From: Aurantiochytrium sp. KH105 | Lineage: Eukaryota > Sar > Bigyra > Thraustochytrida > Thraustochytriidae | Assembly: GCA_003116975.1 (NCBI GenBank) | Contig: BGKB01000027.1 | Coordinates: forward strand, 494,636 to 546,329 | Direction: 5' to 3' | DNA length: 51,694 bases | In this document: positions 36,525 through 47,200 of the stretch, one piece after another | How positions within the stretch are numbered: the stretch's first letter is position 1 | How the letters are laid out: each line of letters opens with the position of its first letter | Notes under the pieces: model-generated | Databases searched by the model: none | Told to the model about the DNA's origin: nothing | Seen by the model: the letters and a program-made list of their open reading frames with translations, nothing else | Made by a program: the position numbers and the translations under genes

Positions 36525-38763
36525 CTAGCTCTCATTGTAGAGCTCCTTGAGCTCCTTGTCGTAATGGTTGACAAGGTTGCGGCGTTTGAGCTTGAGAGCA
36601 GCCGTGCAAAGGTCATTATCAGGGCCCCAGACGAGGTCGCGCTCGACGTAGATCTTTTGGGGAATCTCAAACTTTGCGCAGCCTGCACGCTTGAGGATGG
36701 ACGTGACGTCCTTGTGAATGCGCTCGTCATCAACGTCCTTGGATTCGGGCGCCACTTGGATGACGGCAACCGAATAGGACTTTTCAGAATCACAGTAGAC
36801 CATGGCGTTATCAACATGGTCCGAGTCGCGGATCATGGGCTCGAGCTTGCCAAAGGAAACGTATTCGCCGCCAGAAAGCTTGACAAGATCCTTTTTGCGG
36901 TCGACGATAGCAAAGGCGCCATCCGGGTAGACCTCGCCGATGTCGCCCGTGCGAAGCCAGCGCGTGCCGTTTTCGTCGGTAAAGTAGGCCTCTTCGGTCT
37001 TTTCCGGTTCCTCAAAGTAGCCCATGGTGATCTGGGGCCCGCCAAGAAGGAGCTCGCCGCGCGGGTGCGGGTGCTTGTTGTCCTCCGGAGCCCGAGCAGG
37101 GTCAGCGTAGTAGCCACCCTCTTCCCAGTCTTCGAGCTTGATTTGCATGGAGCAAATGGGGGCACCCACGCGGCCAGCGGTGCGGTCGTTGGGCCAGCAA
37201 ATGGTGGCGACGCCGACGGACTCGGTGAGACCCCATCCCTGGCCGACGGGGCAGCAAAAGACAACGTTCATGAAGTCCTGCGTTTCCTTGGAGAGTGGGC
37301 CGCCACCACTGAGCATGTAGCGGACGCGGCCGCCAAGGAGGCGCGCGCGAATGTTGTCAAAGAGGATCTTGTTCCAGAAGGGAGATTCGTTGCCTTCGGC
37401 AAGGGCAGCCTTTTTGCGGCTAAAGCCAAGCTCGAAGAGCTGCTTGGTGATACCGCCAGTGGAGTTGATCTTGTTCATGACACCGGCCCGGATCTTGTCC
37501 ATAATCATGGGCACGGCAGCCATGAGCGTGGGGCGGAGCTCGTTGGCGTCACCGACGCACTTGCCGGCCTCGATACACACGGATGCGTCGGTGATGGTCT
37601 TGGTGGAGCCGTAGCCGACGGCGACACCGCGAAAGTAGAGGGAGCTCTCGGCGATGAGCTCGAGAATGTGCGCGAGCGGGAGGTAGGCAAGGTAGACATC
37701 GTCGGTGCTCATGCCGCAAATGGCATCGGCGCAACCGGCAATGCCGGCAACAAGGTTGCGGTGGGAGATGATGACGCCCTTGGGGTTGCCAGTGGAGCCC
37801 GAGGTGTACATGATGACACCGGTGTCATCGGGGTTGACCGTAGGAAGGTCCTCCTTGGTAGCGCCCTCGCCGAGCTGCTCAACCTCTTCAAAGCTGTGTG
37901 CCTGGATGCCGCTGTGCGTGATCATGTCGCGCACCTTCTCGTCGGAGTTGTGGGCCGGGTGGTTCGCCGGGCGCTTGTCACGCGAGAAGACAACGTGCTT
38001 GACGTCGGGGCAGTCGCCGAGAACCTTGTTGAGCGTCGGGATAAGGTCGGCGTCGGTAAAGACAACCGAGCACTTGGTCTGCTTGAGGCCGTAGGCGACG
38101 GCCTCGGGACCAAGATTAGCGTAGCTGGTGGCCACGACGATGCCGCGCTCGAGGCAGCCCTGGCAGCCGAGCTGCCACTCGGCCTTTGTATCGGCAAAGA
38201 AGTTTACCATTTCGCCCTTTTTCACACCAAGGGCAGCGAGACCAGCGCCAAAGTTGCGCGCGCGGCGCTGAGCCTGGCGGTAGGTGATCCAGTTGTAGCC
38301 GCCAAGGACGTATTTTTCCTTGTTGCCGTCCTTGGTCATGCTGAGGATGTCACGCCAGCCCATGCAGTTGTTCTGGGCGTGTTTTTCGCAGGTATCGCGC
38401 CAGATGTCGCCCATGGTCTGAATGGACGGATCTGGTTGGGTAAAGAGCTCGTCCTTGACGCGAGCGTTGCGGTAGGTGTCGTTGCCCACGGGCACGGCCA
38501 TGCAGCCCTTCATGGAACCGCCCTCGAGTTCCTGGTTCATGACGAGACCCAGCAGGGCCTGCATGAGCGTGGTGCGCTTGAGACCGCTCTTGGATGCGGT
38601 CAGGGCATCATCCCTTGGCGTGGTTCGTTCGTTCATTCGTTTGTTTGTTAGTGCTGGGCGATTGCTCTCGGGGCGCACCTGTCGGCTTGCGCACTTACCA
38701 GTCTTTGTCCTCGAACTTGCGAGGGTGCTCGGCCGCCTCGGAGACGATGGGCTCGTACGACAT
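36525..38763 (-). CDS. Long-chain acyl-CoA synthetase (2 exons)
   Basis: Exon 1 is 38699-38763 and exon 2 is 36525-38613, giving 717 residues starting MSYEPIVSEAAEHPRKF. The 85-nt intron has donor GTAAGT, a CACTAAC branch-like motif and acceptor CCAAG; splicing makes DKDWDDAL in frame. An alternative intronless Met at 38678 gives a poor N-terminus. The enzyme activates fatty acids with ATP and CoA. Seen: the AMP-binding P-loop YTSGSTGNPKGV (about 290), YLPLAHILE, the SGGGPLS and GWGLTES motifs, TGDIGEV with the hinge Asp, and DRKKDLVKLSGGEYVS. These are long-chain (ACSL) type. No transmembrane anchor is obvious. In oil-rich protists it would feed lipid synthesis or beta-oxidation; this context is inferred. 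Confidence 0.94.
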
Positions 38764-39611
38764 GGTCTGTGATTATTGTAATTGTTTGTTTGATCGCGGC
38801 GTTGTAGTCTACATTAGCATGCGAGTTCTTCTCGTCCTCATCCCTTTCTCTCTCCCCGCTTCAGCTTGCACGCGTTCCTGAGAAGCAACGCGTGCAAGAG
38901 CGTGGCGTGGCAAGAAGAGGCGAGGAGACGCGGTGAGGCTTCGTGGAGGCAGGCGAAAGGTACTTACAGCTACAGCGGCGCGCTCGCGCTCGCGCTCGTG
39001 CTCGTGCTCGCGCTCGCGGTCCAAGTGTTCGTGCTCGCGATGGAGGTGGTCGCGTCCGCGCTCGCGCTTGTGTCCGTGCTGGTGCTCGAGCTCACTGCGG
39101 CGACGCGTCGAGGTGCAGCGGCGGGGGCGAAGCAGCGTTCGGGTCTGCTCGGGTTTCTTCTCTCTTGCTCTCCCACGTTGGCCAGTAGGTATACGTATAG
39201 TATGCCAGAACAAGATAACCGGGAGAAGCGGAGAGGGAGAGAGGGGGGGGGGGAGAGAGAGGGAGAGAGACAGAGAGAGTGAGAGAGTCTCAGGTGGCTC
39301 GCGTCGAAAGAAAGAAAGAAAAAAAGAAAGAAAGAAGAAGCCTGCAGCACTTGGTGTGTATAATAGTGTAGGCTATGACGGACAGGCACGCCTGGCTGAC
39401 GACTGACTGGACATGATGACAGACGCTGAGTCGAGTCCAGTTGGCGCAACAGCATAGCGCAGCCAGGTGCAGCCGACCAAGGCACTTCGAAGGCTGGGCA
39501 AGCAGCAAGTAGTAGCAAGGCAAGCAGCAAGGCAAGGCTGGGCGAAGATTGCAGACAGCCTGCCTGGCTTGGCTGGCCTGGCTGGCCCGGCTGGCCTCTG
39601 TAGTGCACTTC

Positions 39612-39717
39612 ATTGCATCGCATTGCGTTGCATTGCATTGCATTGTGTTGCATTGCATTGTGTTGCATTGCATTGTGTTGCATTGCATTGTGTTGCATTG
39701 CATTGTGTTGCATTGCA
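39612..39717. repeat. 15-bp array of the type TTGCATTGCATTGTG
   Basis: Pentamer-based tandem repeat (GCATT/GTGTT) organised as about five copies of a 15-base higher-order unit. Confidence 0.9.
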
Positions 39718-40443
39718 CTGGCCGGTGGCAGCTGCAGGCAAGGCGCACGCTCTGCTGCTCCCGTCCGACTCGATCGAGATCCATGCGCAGCAATCGCTGC
39801 GCTGCGCTGAGCAGCACCAGAGCAGAGCGGGGCAGGGCGGGATGCAGAAAGGGGGCCAGAGCGTGCTGCTGCACCGCGCGGCGAGGCGGCGAACCGGCCG
39901 ACCCGGCGATGAACCTGCAGCGATGAACCTGCAGCTGCAGAGGAGCGCTGACTGTGAGGCGAGGCGAGGCGAGGCTCAGGACCTCTCTCCCCCTCACCTC
40001 CCTCCCTCTGTCCCCTACTCTCTCTCGGACTCTCTCTCTCTCTCGCGCGCCCTCTGCGCCGCTTCTTCGCAACGAACCTCGCGCGGGGTCGTGCCGTGCG
40101 TGCTGCAGCTGCGTTGCCGCCTCGAGTTGGCAAGAGGAGCCTCTTCATTTTTAAAAATAAAAGCCTCTTGCCTCGCGTCGCGTCACGTCGCGCCATGGTC
40201 CAAGTGCAGCCATTGCTTGCAAGCGAGCGAGCAAGCAAGCAAACAAAGCAGGCACGTGGCCGTGGGCGATCGCGAGCCAACGTTCGCACAACGCTTTCGC
40301 GAGGGAGCGCACACTAGTTATACCACACCAACACGCGTCATCGAAGCGAGACAGGGACAAAGTGCTTCGTCTCGTTCGCGCCGGATTAGGGCACGGGACG
40401 AAGAGATGGAAGGAAAGCACCACTGGCAGATAGATAGATGCCT

Positions 40444-40555
<112 letters not shown>

Positions 40556-40871
40556 CAGCAGATCAGCAGCAGCAGCAGCAGCAGCATCTGCAGCCAGCAT
40601 CAGGTCCCCATCCAATGGAGCGCGAGCGTCTGTGGCCTTGGAGAAAAAGTATGTATACCATTACTTTTTAGGCCTGAGTGAGATCGGCCAGCTTGAAGGT
40701 TGATTCCGGCACCAACAAAAGATGCCACCGGCCAGGTGAGCAAACAGGCACCACTGACAGCCAGCCAGCCAGCCAGCCAGCCACTGCCAGCTGCAGGCAA
40801 GGGGGAGGCAAGGAGAATCGCGAGGAATGATGATGAGAACGAACTTATCAGTATTACGCTTGCTCGATACA

Positions 40872-43052
40872 CTAGGAGGAAATGGTGGCTGCGGCGTCTT
40901 CCGAAGACGAAGGAAAAGATGCAGAAACAGAGGACCCCGGTGAGCGCGGAAAGTCCGCATGCACGGTCTCTGTAGTGACGCAATAATAGTAGACGTTGCC
41001 TTGATCATCTTCCAGCTCCTCCCATTCTTGCTCACCGAGCTCGCCCGCGTCCTGGCCGCGCGTGCCCTGTCTGCCGCCCTTGGCAAAAGGTTTAATATGT
41101 ACATGGGAGCGGGGGTCCGCGTCACCGTCGCTGGCGCTCTCGGCGTCGTCATCTTCGAGGTCTGATTCAACGTCCGAAGTCTGTGCAATGCTGGCGCGCT
41201 GTGCGCGATAGATGTCGAGAATTCCTCGCAAGGCGTCGGGTGCAACCTTGAGTGCAAGATCCTCGGCGCTGCACCATTCCGTGCACACCATGGGAGCATC
41301 CCACTGCACGAGGTATTCGACGGTATCAGTGTAGGGCCGGTCTCCTTGGAGCCCACTGGTGCTGCTGCTACTTCCGACACGTGCGGCAGAGCGGTTGCCG
41401 ATAATTCTTTCAATCTTCCAGCGCGCCGCTGCGGCGGCCTGCGCCTCTTTGACTGCGATTGCAGGGGACGCAGAGCGCCCACGCTGCAGCTGCACGTGGC
41501 CCTGCAGCGGCTGCGAGACCCGCACGCCAACCCGCGAACGAGAGCGCCCCTCGCGCTCTTGGGACTGCGGGCCGTCGTCTTCAAGGCCGCGGCGCGCATT
41601 CGGCGTCTTCGAACGTCGCCTTCTACGCGCGAGGCCAACGCCGACGCCGACGCCGGCGCGAGCCGGACGGCAACGCACCGTCGAACTTCTCACGGGCGAA
41701 GAGGAAGACGAAGACAGCAATGAGTCCGAAGATGCAGCAGAAGAAGTTCTCGGACGTTGGCGCCGCCGCCGCCGCTGCGCAGAAAGACCAGCCCCTGGTG
41801 CGACGGCTCCCGCACGCAGTCCCATGCCACCTTCGGCGACAAGAACACCATCCTCGCCGACAGCGGTAGCAGAGCCAACGCCCGGAGCACGGCTGTCCTG
41901 CAGACAATACGAGGTCCCCAGACCCGTTGGTGAGCCAAGCCCCGTGGCCAGTGTGGAGCGGCCCGCTCGCTTGGGATCGAAGATCAACAGCGAGAACGCA
42001 ATGAGAAACTGGGAAATGACGCCAAGAGTCCCAGCAGACGCCATGATCCCCGTATCAGCAATCGTCTTGGCCTCGAATGTAATGGAGACGAGCTTGGCCA
42101 GGACGACGAGCCATACGCAGGAGAACATCATCCAAGCCACGCCCTGGACAAAAGCAAAGACGACGCCACCGCGGCCCGGCATGAAAATGTGGTACTTGTC
42201 CTCGCCATAGCGCCATTTGCCGCCCACTGCATTCGTGAGCGCCATCGCCACAGCGTAAAGCGAAATAAATACCATGAGCAAAAGACCCTGCACAGGCCCA
42301 TCCGCAATGGCCTCAGACTCGGACAAAAATGCAATAGCGCACGCATAGATGGACATGGACGACTGCAGACCGATAAAGACCCACCAAAACTTGCTGCTAC
42401 TTTGACCAAAGAGCATTTTAAAATTCCACCGACCCGTGTCAAAGTGCACGAGGTCCGTGCGCGAGAAGCGCCGCGCGTCGTTGGAGATCTTGTTGCTGTC
42501 AAAGGCCATGAGCGCAACGATGACCAAGCTTTCCGAAATCATACCCAGCGCCGCCGCGGCCACCAAGAGGCCACCAAAGCTGTCACGGTCCTCGGTCGAG
42601 GATTTGAGCCGACCCGTAATGTGCAAGACACCCACGCCCTGCAGCGAGAGCCAGGGAAGAATCAACGATAAGGAAAAGAGAATCCAAAGAGTGGCTTGCA
42701 GCAGCACAAAGCGAACACCGCCACGCAGAGGCTGGAAGGGTTTCCAGCCGCGCTTGTGGTAGAGGACCTTGCCCAAGCTATAGGTGCCAAGCACGGTAGT
42801 CGCTACAATTACGTTGATTATGACCGGGTAGACGAGCCAGCCATACTTTTTCAACGGCGGATGCCGCAAGATGACGATAGCCACATTGAGTAAACTTTCA
42901 GGGACCTTGCCTTGTAATGATTCTTGCAGCGACGCCGCAATGCGTTCTCCGAAACTAAGGTAGATGGAAAGGAAAAATCCGCCCACTGAAGCCACTACAC
43001 TCGCGCACAGAATGAGCGGGAAGAAAAACGCAACCACGATCATGCCGTCCAT
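40872..43052 (-). CDS. Membrane protein with duplicated 4-TM module, chromodomain-like and WW-like segments
   Basis: 726 residues, one open frame. Eight hydrophobic segments lie at about 5-30, 72-96, 112-140, 158-184, 221-243, 253-277, 296-325 and 332-358. Segments 2-4 and 6-8 look like an internal duplication: RGGVRFVLLQATLW...FSL against RGGVVFAFVQGVAW...FSC, and ALGMISESLVIVALMAFD against TLGVISQFLIAFSLLIFD. A basic, Ser/Arg-rich linker (about 365-540) follows. Residues 543-616 resemble a chromodomain (WKIERIIGNR...VEYLVQWD...EWCSAEDL...ILDIY). Residues 677-702 resemble a WW domain (WEELEDDQGNVYYYCVTTET) with the second Trp absent. I recognise no family for the membrane part. An undetected intron or fused gene prediction is possible, but the frame has no break. 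Confidence 0.7.
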   Translation of the reverse strand: MDGMIVVAFFFPLILCASVVASVGGFFLSIYLSFGERIAASLQESLQGKVPESLLNVAIVILRHPPLKKYGWLVYPVIINVIVATTVLGTYSLGKVLYHKRGWKPFQPLRGGVRFVLLQATLWILFSLSLILPWLSLQGVGVLHITGRLKSSTEDRDSFGGLLVAAAALGMISESLVIVALMAFDSNKISNDARRFSRTDLVHFDTGRWNFKMLFGQSSSKFWWVFIGLQSSMSIYACAIAFLSESEAIADGPVQGLLLMVFISLYAVAMALTNAVGGKWRYGEDKYHIFMPGRGGVVFAFVQGVAWMMFSCVWLVVLAKLVSITFEAKTIADTGIMASAGTLGVISQFLIAFSLLIFDPKRAGRSTLATGLGSPTGLGTSYCLQDSRAPGVGSATAVGEDGVLVAEGGMGLRAGAVAPGAGLSAQRRRRRQRPRTSSAASSDSLLSSSSSSPVRSSTVRCRPARAGVGVGVGLARRRRRSKTPNARRGLEDDGPQSQEREGRSRSRVGVRVSQPLQGHVQLQRGRSASPAIAVKEAQAAAAARWKIERIIGNRSAARVGSSSSTSGLQGDRPYTDTVEYLVQWDAPMVCTEWCSAEDLALKVAPDALRGILDIYRAQRASIAQTSDVESDLEDDDAESASDGDADPRSHVHIKPFAKGGRQGTRGQDAGELGEQEWEELEDDQGNVYYYCVTTETVHADFPRSPGSSVSASFPSSSEDAAATISS

Positions 43053-43655
43053 CTTGCTCGCCTCCTCGTGCGCCTGCTGCCGTAGGGTAGCGGCAAGATT
43101 TTGCGCTGTCCTTTGTCTGTTTGTCTGTCTTTATGTTTGTTTACGCGACGTACTTCGCGACGCGGAGCGCTCGAGCGCCGCTCGAACGCGCGGCTAGCGA
43201 AGCGAGCAGATCTGCTCCTTCTTTCTACGCCGGTTCTCCGGGACCCCGCCCTGCCGCCACGGTACCGCGTCGCGCCGCGCACCTGCGCCCACGCGCGTGT
43301 ATGCGTGCGAGGCGTGCGTGCCGCCGTTCAGGCGTGTGTTGAGGAAAAGACAGAAGGCAGTATCAATCAGGCGCAACGCGCGCAGCTGCAGGACTGACGG
43401 AGGCGCCGCGCGGCCACCTCGTCCCGCACGCCTGCCTTCGCGCCCGCGCCTCACCGACCGACCGACCGACCGACCGACCGGCCCTGGCCGACCGACTGAC
43501 TTGCGCACCTGCGCAGCAAAGGCGCCCTTCTCTCCGCCGCAAGAGCAACCAGACTGCCGACCTTGTTCGCGCGCCTGACACGATCTTGCTGCAGATCAAT
43601 ATATACGTCGCCCTCTGCTTCCCCATCAAGTCACCGAACATGGTGTCGAGCATCA
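43053..43655. other. Upstream region of the membrane protein gene
   Basis: GC-rich with a GACC run near 43457-43482. Shadow frames only. The right end is the 5' flank of tRNA-Leu. Confidence 0.55.
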
Positions 43656-43734
43656 GGCCTGATGACCGAGCGGTTAAGGTGCCACGTTAAGGCCGTGGTT
43701 CGAAAGAGCGTGGGTTCGAGTCCCACTCAGGTCA
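43656..43734 (+). tRNA. trnL(AAG): tRNA-Leu (anticodon AAG)
   Basis: A 79-nt class II tRNA. Acceptor GGCCTGA pairs with TCAGGTC (one G-U pair). The D arm has the class II GCGGTTAAGG loop. Anticodon stem CCACG/CGTGG encloses TTAAGGC with anticodon AAG, followed by a long variable arm and T arm GTGGG-TTCGAGT-CCCAC. The discriminator is A. No intron. Read by wobble (inosine), it serves CUN Leu codons. Confidence 0.95.
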
Positions 43735-43737
43735 ACA

Positions 43738-43745
43738 TTTTTTTT
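43738..43745 (+). terminator. RNA polymerase III terminator of tRNA-Leu
   Basis: A T8 run starting 4 bases after the tRNA 3' end. Confidence 0.9.
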
Positions 43746-43857
43746 CTTTTCCTCATCCCTCCCTTATGGAAAGGGCTTTTTTTTTCTTTTTTTTTTCCCC
43801 GCTTGTCTGGTAGCACTGCCTTTTTGGCCTCATTCTTGTTTCATCCAGTTCTATCAT

Positions 43858-43957
43858 CCCGTTTCGTGCTCGCCACGAAGTGCAATTTCTTTTACGTTTG
43901 GTGAAGTCAAGCTGTTCATTTCATTCTTCTGTTTTCTGAAGGAATTGCTGTCAACTT
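43858..43957. repeat. Dispersed repeat, partial copy C (tail only)
   Basis: About 100 bases resembling the tail of copies A and B: CCCGTTTCGTGCT, GCCACGAAG, AATTTCTTTTACGTTTG and a pyrimidine-rich stretch. Here the hairpin is perfect, TTCGTG-CTCGC-CACGAA (43863-43879). The upstream 300 bp of the repeat is absent, so the tail may be a separate module. Confidence 0.65.
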
Positions 43958-44207
43958 CCTTCGTCCGTCTGCATGGCTGTGTTGGAAAAACACATGTCCA
44001 AAAATGCCGCTTACATTGTTGGCAGAGGAGTATGCCTTCTTCACACATTTTCGAAAAGCAGATGGGCAAAAGACGAAATTTTGTTCAATGTTTTTGCCCG
44101 GAATTTGCAGAGATCGATTTCAACGGGTTCCATGTAATGGTTGTGGACGTGTCGGAAACAGCGCGAGTGCAACGAGCAAGCGAGAGAAAGGAGCCAGGTC
44201 ATCAAGC
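43958..44207. other. 3' flank of the TIR-NACHT-WD40 gene
   Basis: Short intergenic stretch between repeat copy C and the stop codon of the NLR-like gene. No gene recognised. Confidence 0.5.
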
Positions 44208-47200
44208 TCAGCTCACATTCACTCGCACCTGAGCATGCAAGATGTGAACCATTCCCATAACGTCACCGACAACGTAAACATTTCCCTGGCGAACTATACA
44301 ATTGATGTTATCGTCCGTCGTGAAGCCAACACCTCCGTCAAGCCTCACATGAGTTTCGTTTTCGATGTTTACGAATGTATTCGTTCGAGGTGTAGGCGAT
44401 GCCCCTGCCTCATTTGCGTCGCATTCCTCGCCCTTTCGAGCGTTCCAGTAACGAGTACCATCGAGAGAAAGTGAAATAATCGTATCGCCCTCAATCGCCA
44501 CGCTCCAGACCGGACCAGAGTGCCCCTTTAAAACGTACTGCACTTTTCCCGACGCAGCGTTCCAGGTGCGCACCGTCCTGTCGTTAGACGCAGAAACGAT
44601 AGTGCCGCCCCTAATCGCCACGCTCCTGACCCAATCAGAATGTCCCTTCAAAATGCATTGCTCCTCGCCCAACGTAGCGTTCCAGACGCGCACTGTGTTG
44701 TCATTGGATCCGGACACAACAATTTCGCCCTCAATCGCCACACTCCTGACCCATGTAGAGTGCCCCTTTAAAATGTGCTTTTCCTCGCCCGATGTGGCAT
44801 TCCAGATGCGCACCATCCCATCAGAAGATCCAGAAACGACCGTATCGCCCTTAATTGTCACGCTAGTGACACCAAAAGAGTGGCCTTTCAACACATGGCG
44901 CTCCTCGCCCGATGTGGCGTTCCAGATGCGCACCGTGCTATCCCAAGATCCGGAAACTATTACATCGCCTTCAATTGCCAAGCTCGTCACCGCATCATAG
45001 TGTCCATTCAACGCGTGGTGCTCCTCGCCCGACGTAGCGTTCAGAATGCGCACTGTGTGGTCCCAAGACCCAGAAACGATCGTATCTCCATCAATCCCCA
45101 CGCTCGTGATCTCGCCAGAGTGCCCTTTTGACACGTACGGTTTCTTGCCCAATGTGGTATCCCAGATGCACACCGTCCTGTCAACAGTCCCAAACACGAT
45201 CGTATTGCCTTCAATCGCCACGCTCGTCACTTTTGATGAGCCCTCCTTCAAAACGTGCCGCTCCTCGTCCGACGTAGTGTCCCAGATGCGGACCGTCCCG
45301 TCGGAGGACCCAGATACTATCGTATTGCCCTCGATTGCTACGCTCACGACCCAATCGGAGTGCCCCTCCAAGACGCTCTGCATTTCGCCCGACGTAGCGT
45401 TCCAGATACGAATTGTGTTATCATGGGACCCAGAAACAACCGCATCGCTACTAATCGCTACACTCGAGACGGCCTGAGAGTGCCCCTTCAGAACGTGCTG
45501 CTCCTTGACCGATGTAGCGCTCCAGATTCGTACCGTCTTGTCATCGGACCCGGACACGATTATATCGCCCTCAATCGCCACGCTCGTGACCGGCCAAGAG
45601 TGGCCTTTTAAAAGCCGCTGCTCGCCCGACGTAGCATCCCATATGCGCACCGTCTCGTCCGATGACCCAGACACGATCCTGTTGTCCCTAATCGCCACGC
45701 TCAAAACCGAATCAGAGTGGCCCCTGAAAACGTGCTGCTCCTCGCCCGACGTAGCGTTCCAGGTGCGCACCGTTCCGTCCTTGGACCCAGAAACGACCCT
45801 TTCGCCTTGAATCGCCACGCTCATGACCCAACGAGAGTGCCCCTTCAACACATGGAGTAAGGGGTCGCAGGGATGAGTAAGGGTGACGCGAGAAGGCTTC
45901 AGCCACGGCTGATCTGGTGCTTGCAGCGCCAAGGAGTCTTTCGGGTTAAAGCCAAGACGCGCCATGACTTGCGACGCAAGTTCGTTGGGATCGTAGCTGA
46001 GGGCATGCACTGCTTTGCTCAGAAAGCGAGGCGTATCACTTTCGGGCGCAATGTAGATGCCGACTTTGACGCAGTCGCTAATGAGGTTTCCGATTGTGAC
46101 GCGCCTTTGCGCTTCATCATCACCGACAGAAATGACCTTTCTTACCCAAGCAAAGTCATTTAGGAGATTGAAAGCTTCTGCTCGGTTTGTTTGGTTGCAA
46201 CTTTTGACGAGGTGGAAGATGGCGTGACGGAGCGAAAAGACATCGTCGCGCAACCTGCAATATTTGGCCAAGGCTTCATGACCGGCTTCAATGTCCACGC
46301 CAAGATCTCCGCTCAGGTCGTCGTCCAGCAGCCAGTCTGCCATCCGCTTGTGGATGAGCGCTAGGCGACCATCGCCGCCCTGGTATAAGAGATTGCGTGC
46401 GTTGTCAACAATCTTCTTGGTCTTCTTTTTGGTTAAGCCAAGAATCACGGTGAGTTGATCGACGCTCAGGGGCTCGCGTGCTGCCACTATGGGGGCTAGC
46501 AATAACTGGTAGGCTTCATCGCCGCCCATCTTAACTTTCAGTCGGTCAAAGTATCCCTTGAACATGCCGCCAAGCCCAGAAGGAATAACATCTTTCATGG
46601 AGATGTCGTGAATAGTCAGCAGCCCACACTTTTTCTCCTCGTGCATCCGCGCAAGCGTTTTGGGGAGGAAGCTTGTCCAGAGAAAGAGACCCCCGGATCG
46701 TTCGGAAAGAATCTTAGCGCAAGAAGCAACGTCCTTTTGCTCCGTGATCCCTTTCATGTCGCGAAGCAGGCGTCTGATGTGATTTTGGATGTCGCGAAAG
46801 TTATCTTCGGCCTTGAGCTGCAGCACTTTGGAATCAAGGCTGTTGTTGGTGATACCGCGCTGGATCTCGCCTTCGGGACGTGTGCTCACAACCAAGCTGA
46901 GCCATGCCGGCATCACATCCTTCCACATGCGAATGACTTTTTCCATGACATCGTCGCTCTTGCTGCATTCGTCCAAGGCGTCGAGCACGACCACTTGTCG
47001 CATCTGGTCTGACCTGAGCTTGTCTGCAGGATTGACGAGAATGAGCTGGAACACGTCGGCCAAGGGCTTGTCGCGAATATTGCTAAGTTTCACAGAGTTA
47101 AGCTTATTGGAAAAGCCGGGAACAGTCTGACAGAGCTGCCATGCAATGCTCACAATGGCCTCTTTTGGCGCAGCAGCCGTGGCTTGATCATGCCGAAAGA

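Noticed and set aside
36564..38651. A 695-codon plus-strand frame
   Set aside because: It lies wholly antisense to the acyl-CoA synthetase, which has all family motifs. Strong codon bias keeps the opposite frame open.
44566..45810. Plus-strand frames with repeated Leu/Ser/Pro peptides
   Set aside because: They are the antisense of the WD40 repeats; the 120-bp period keeps them open.
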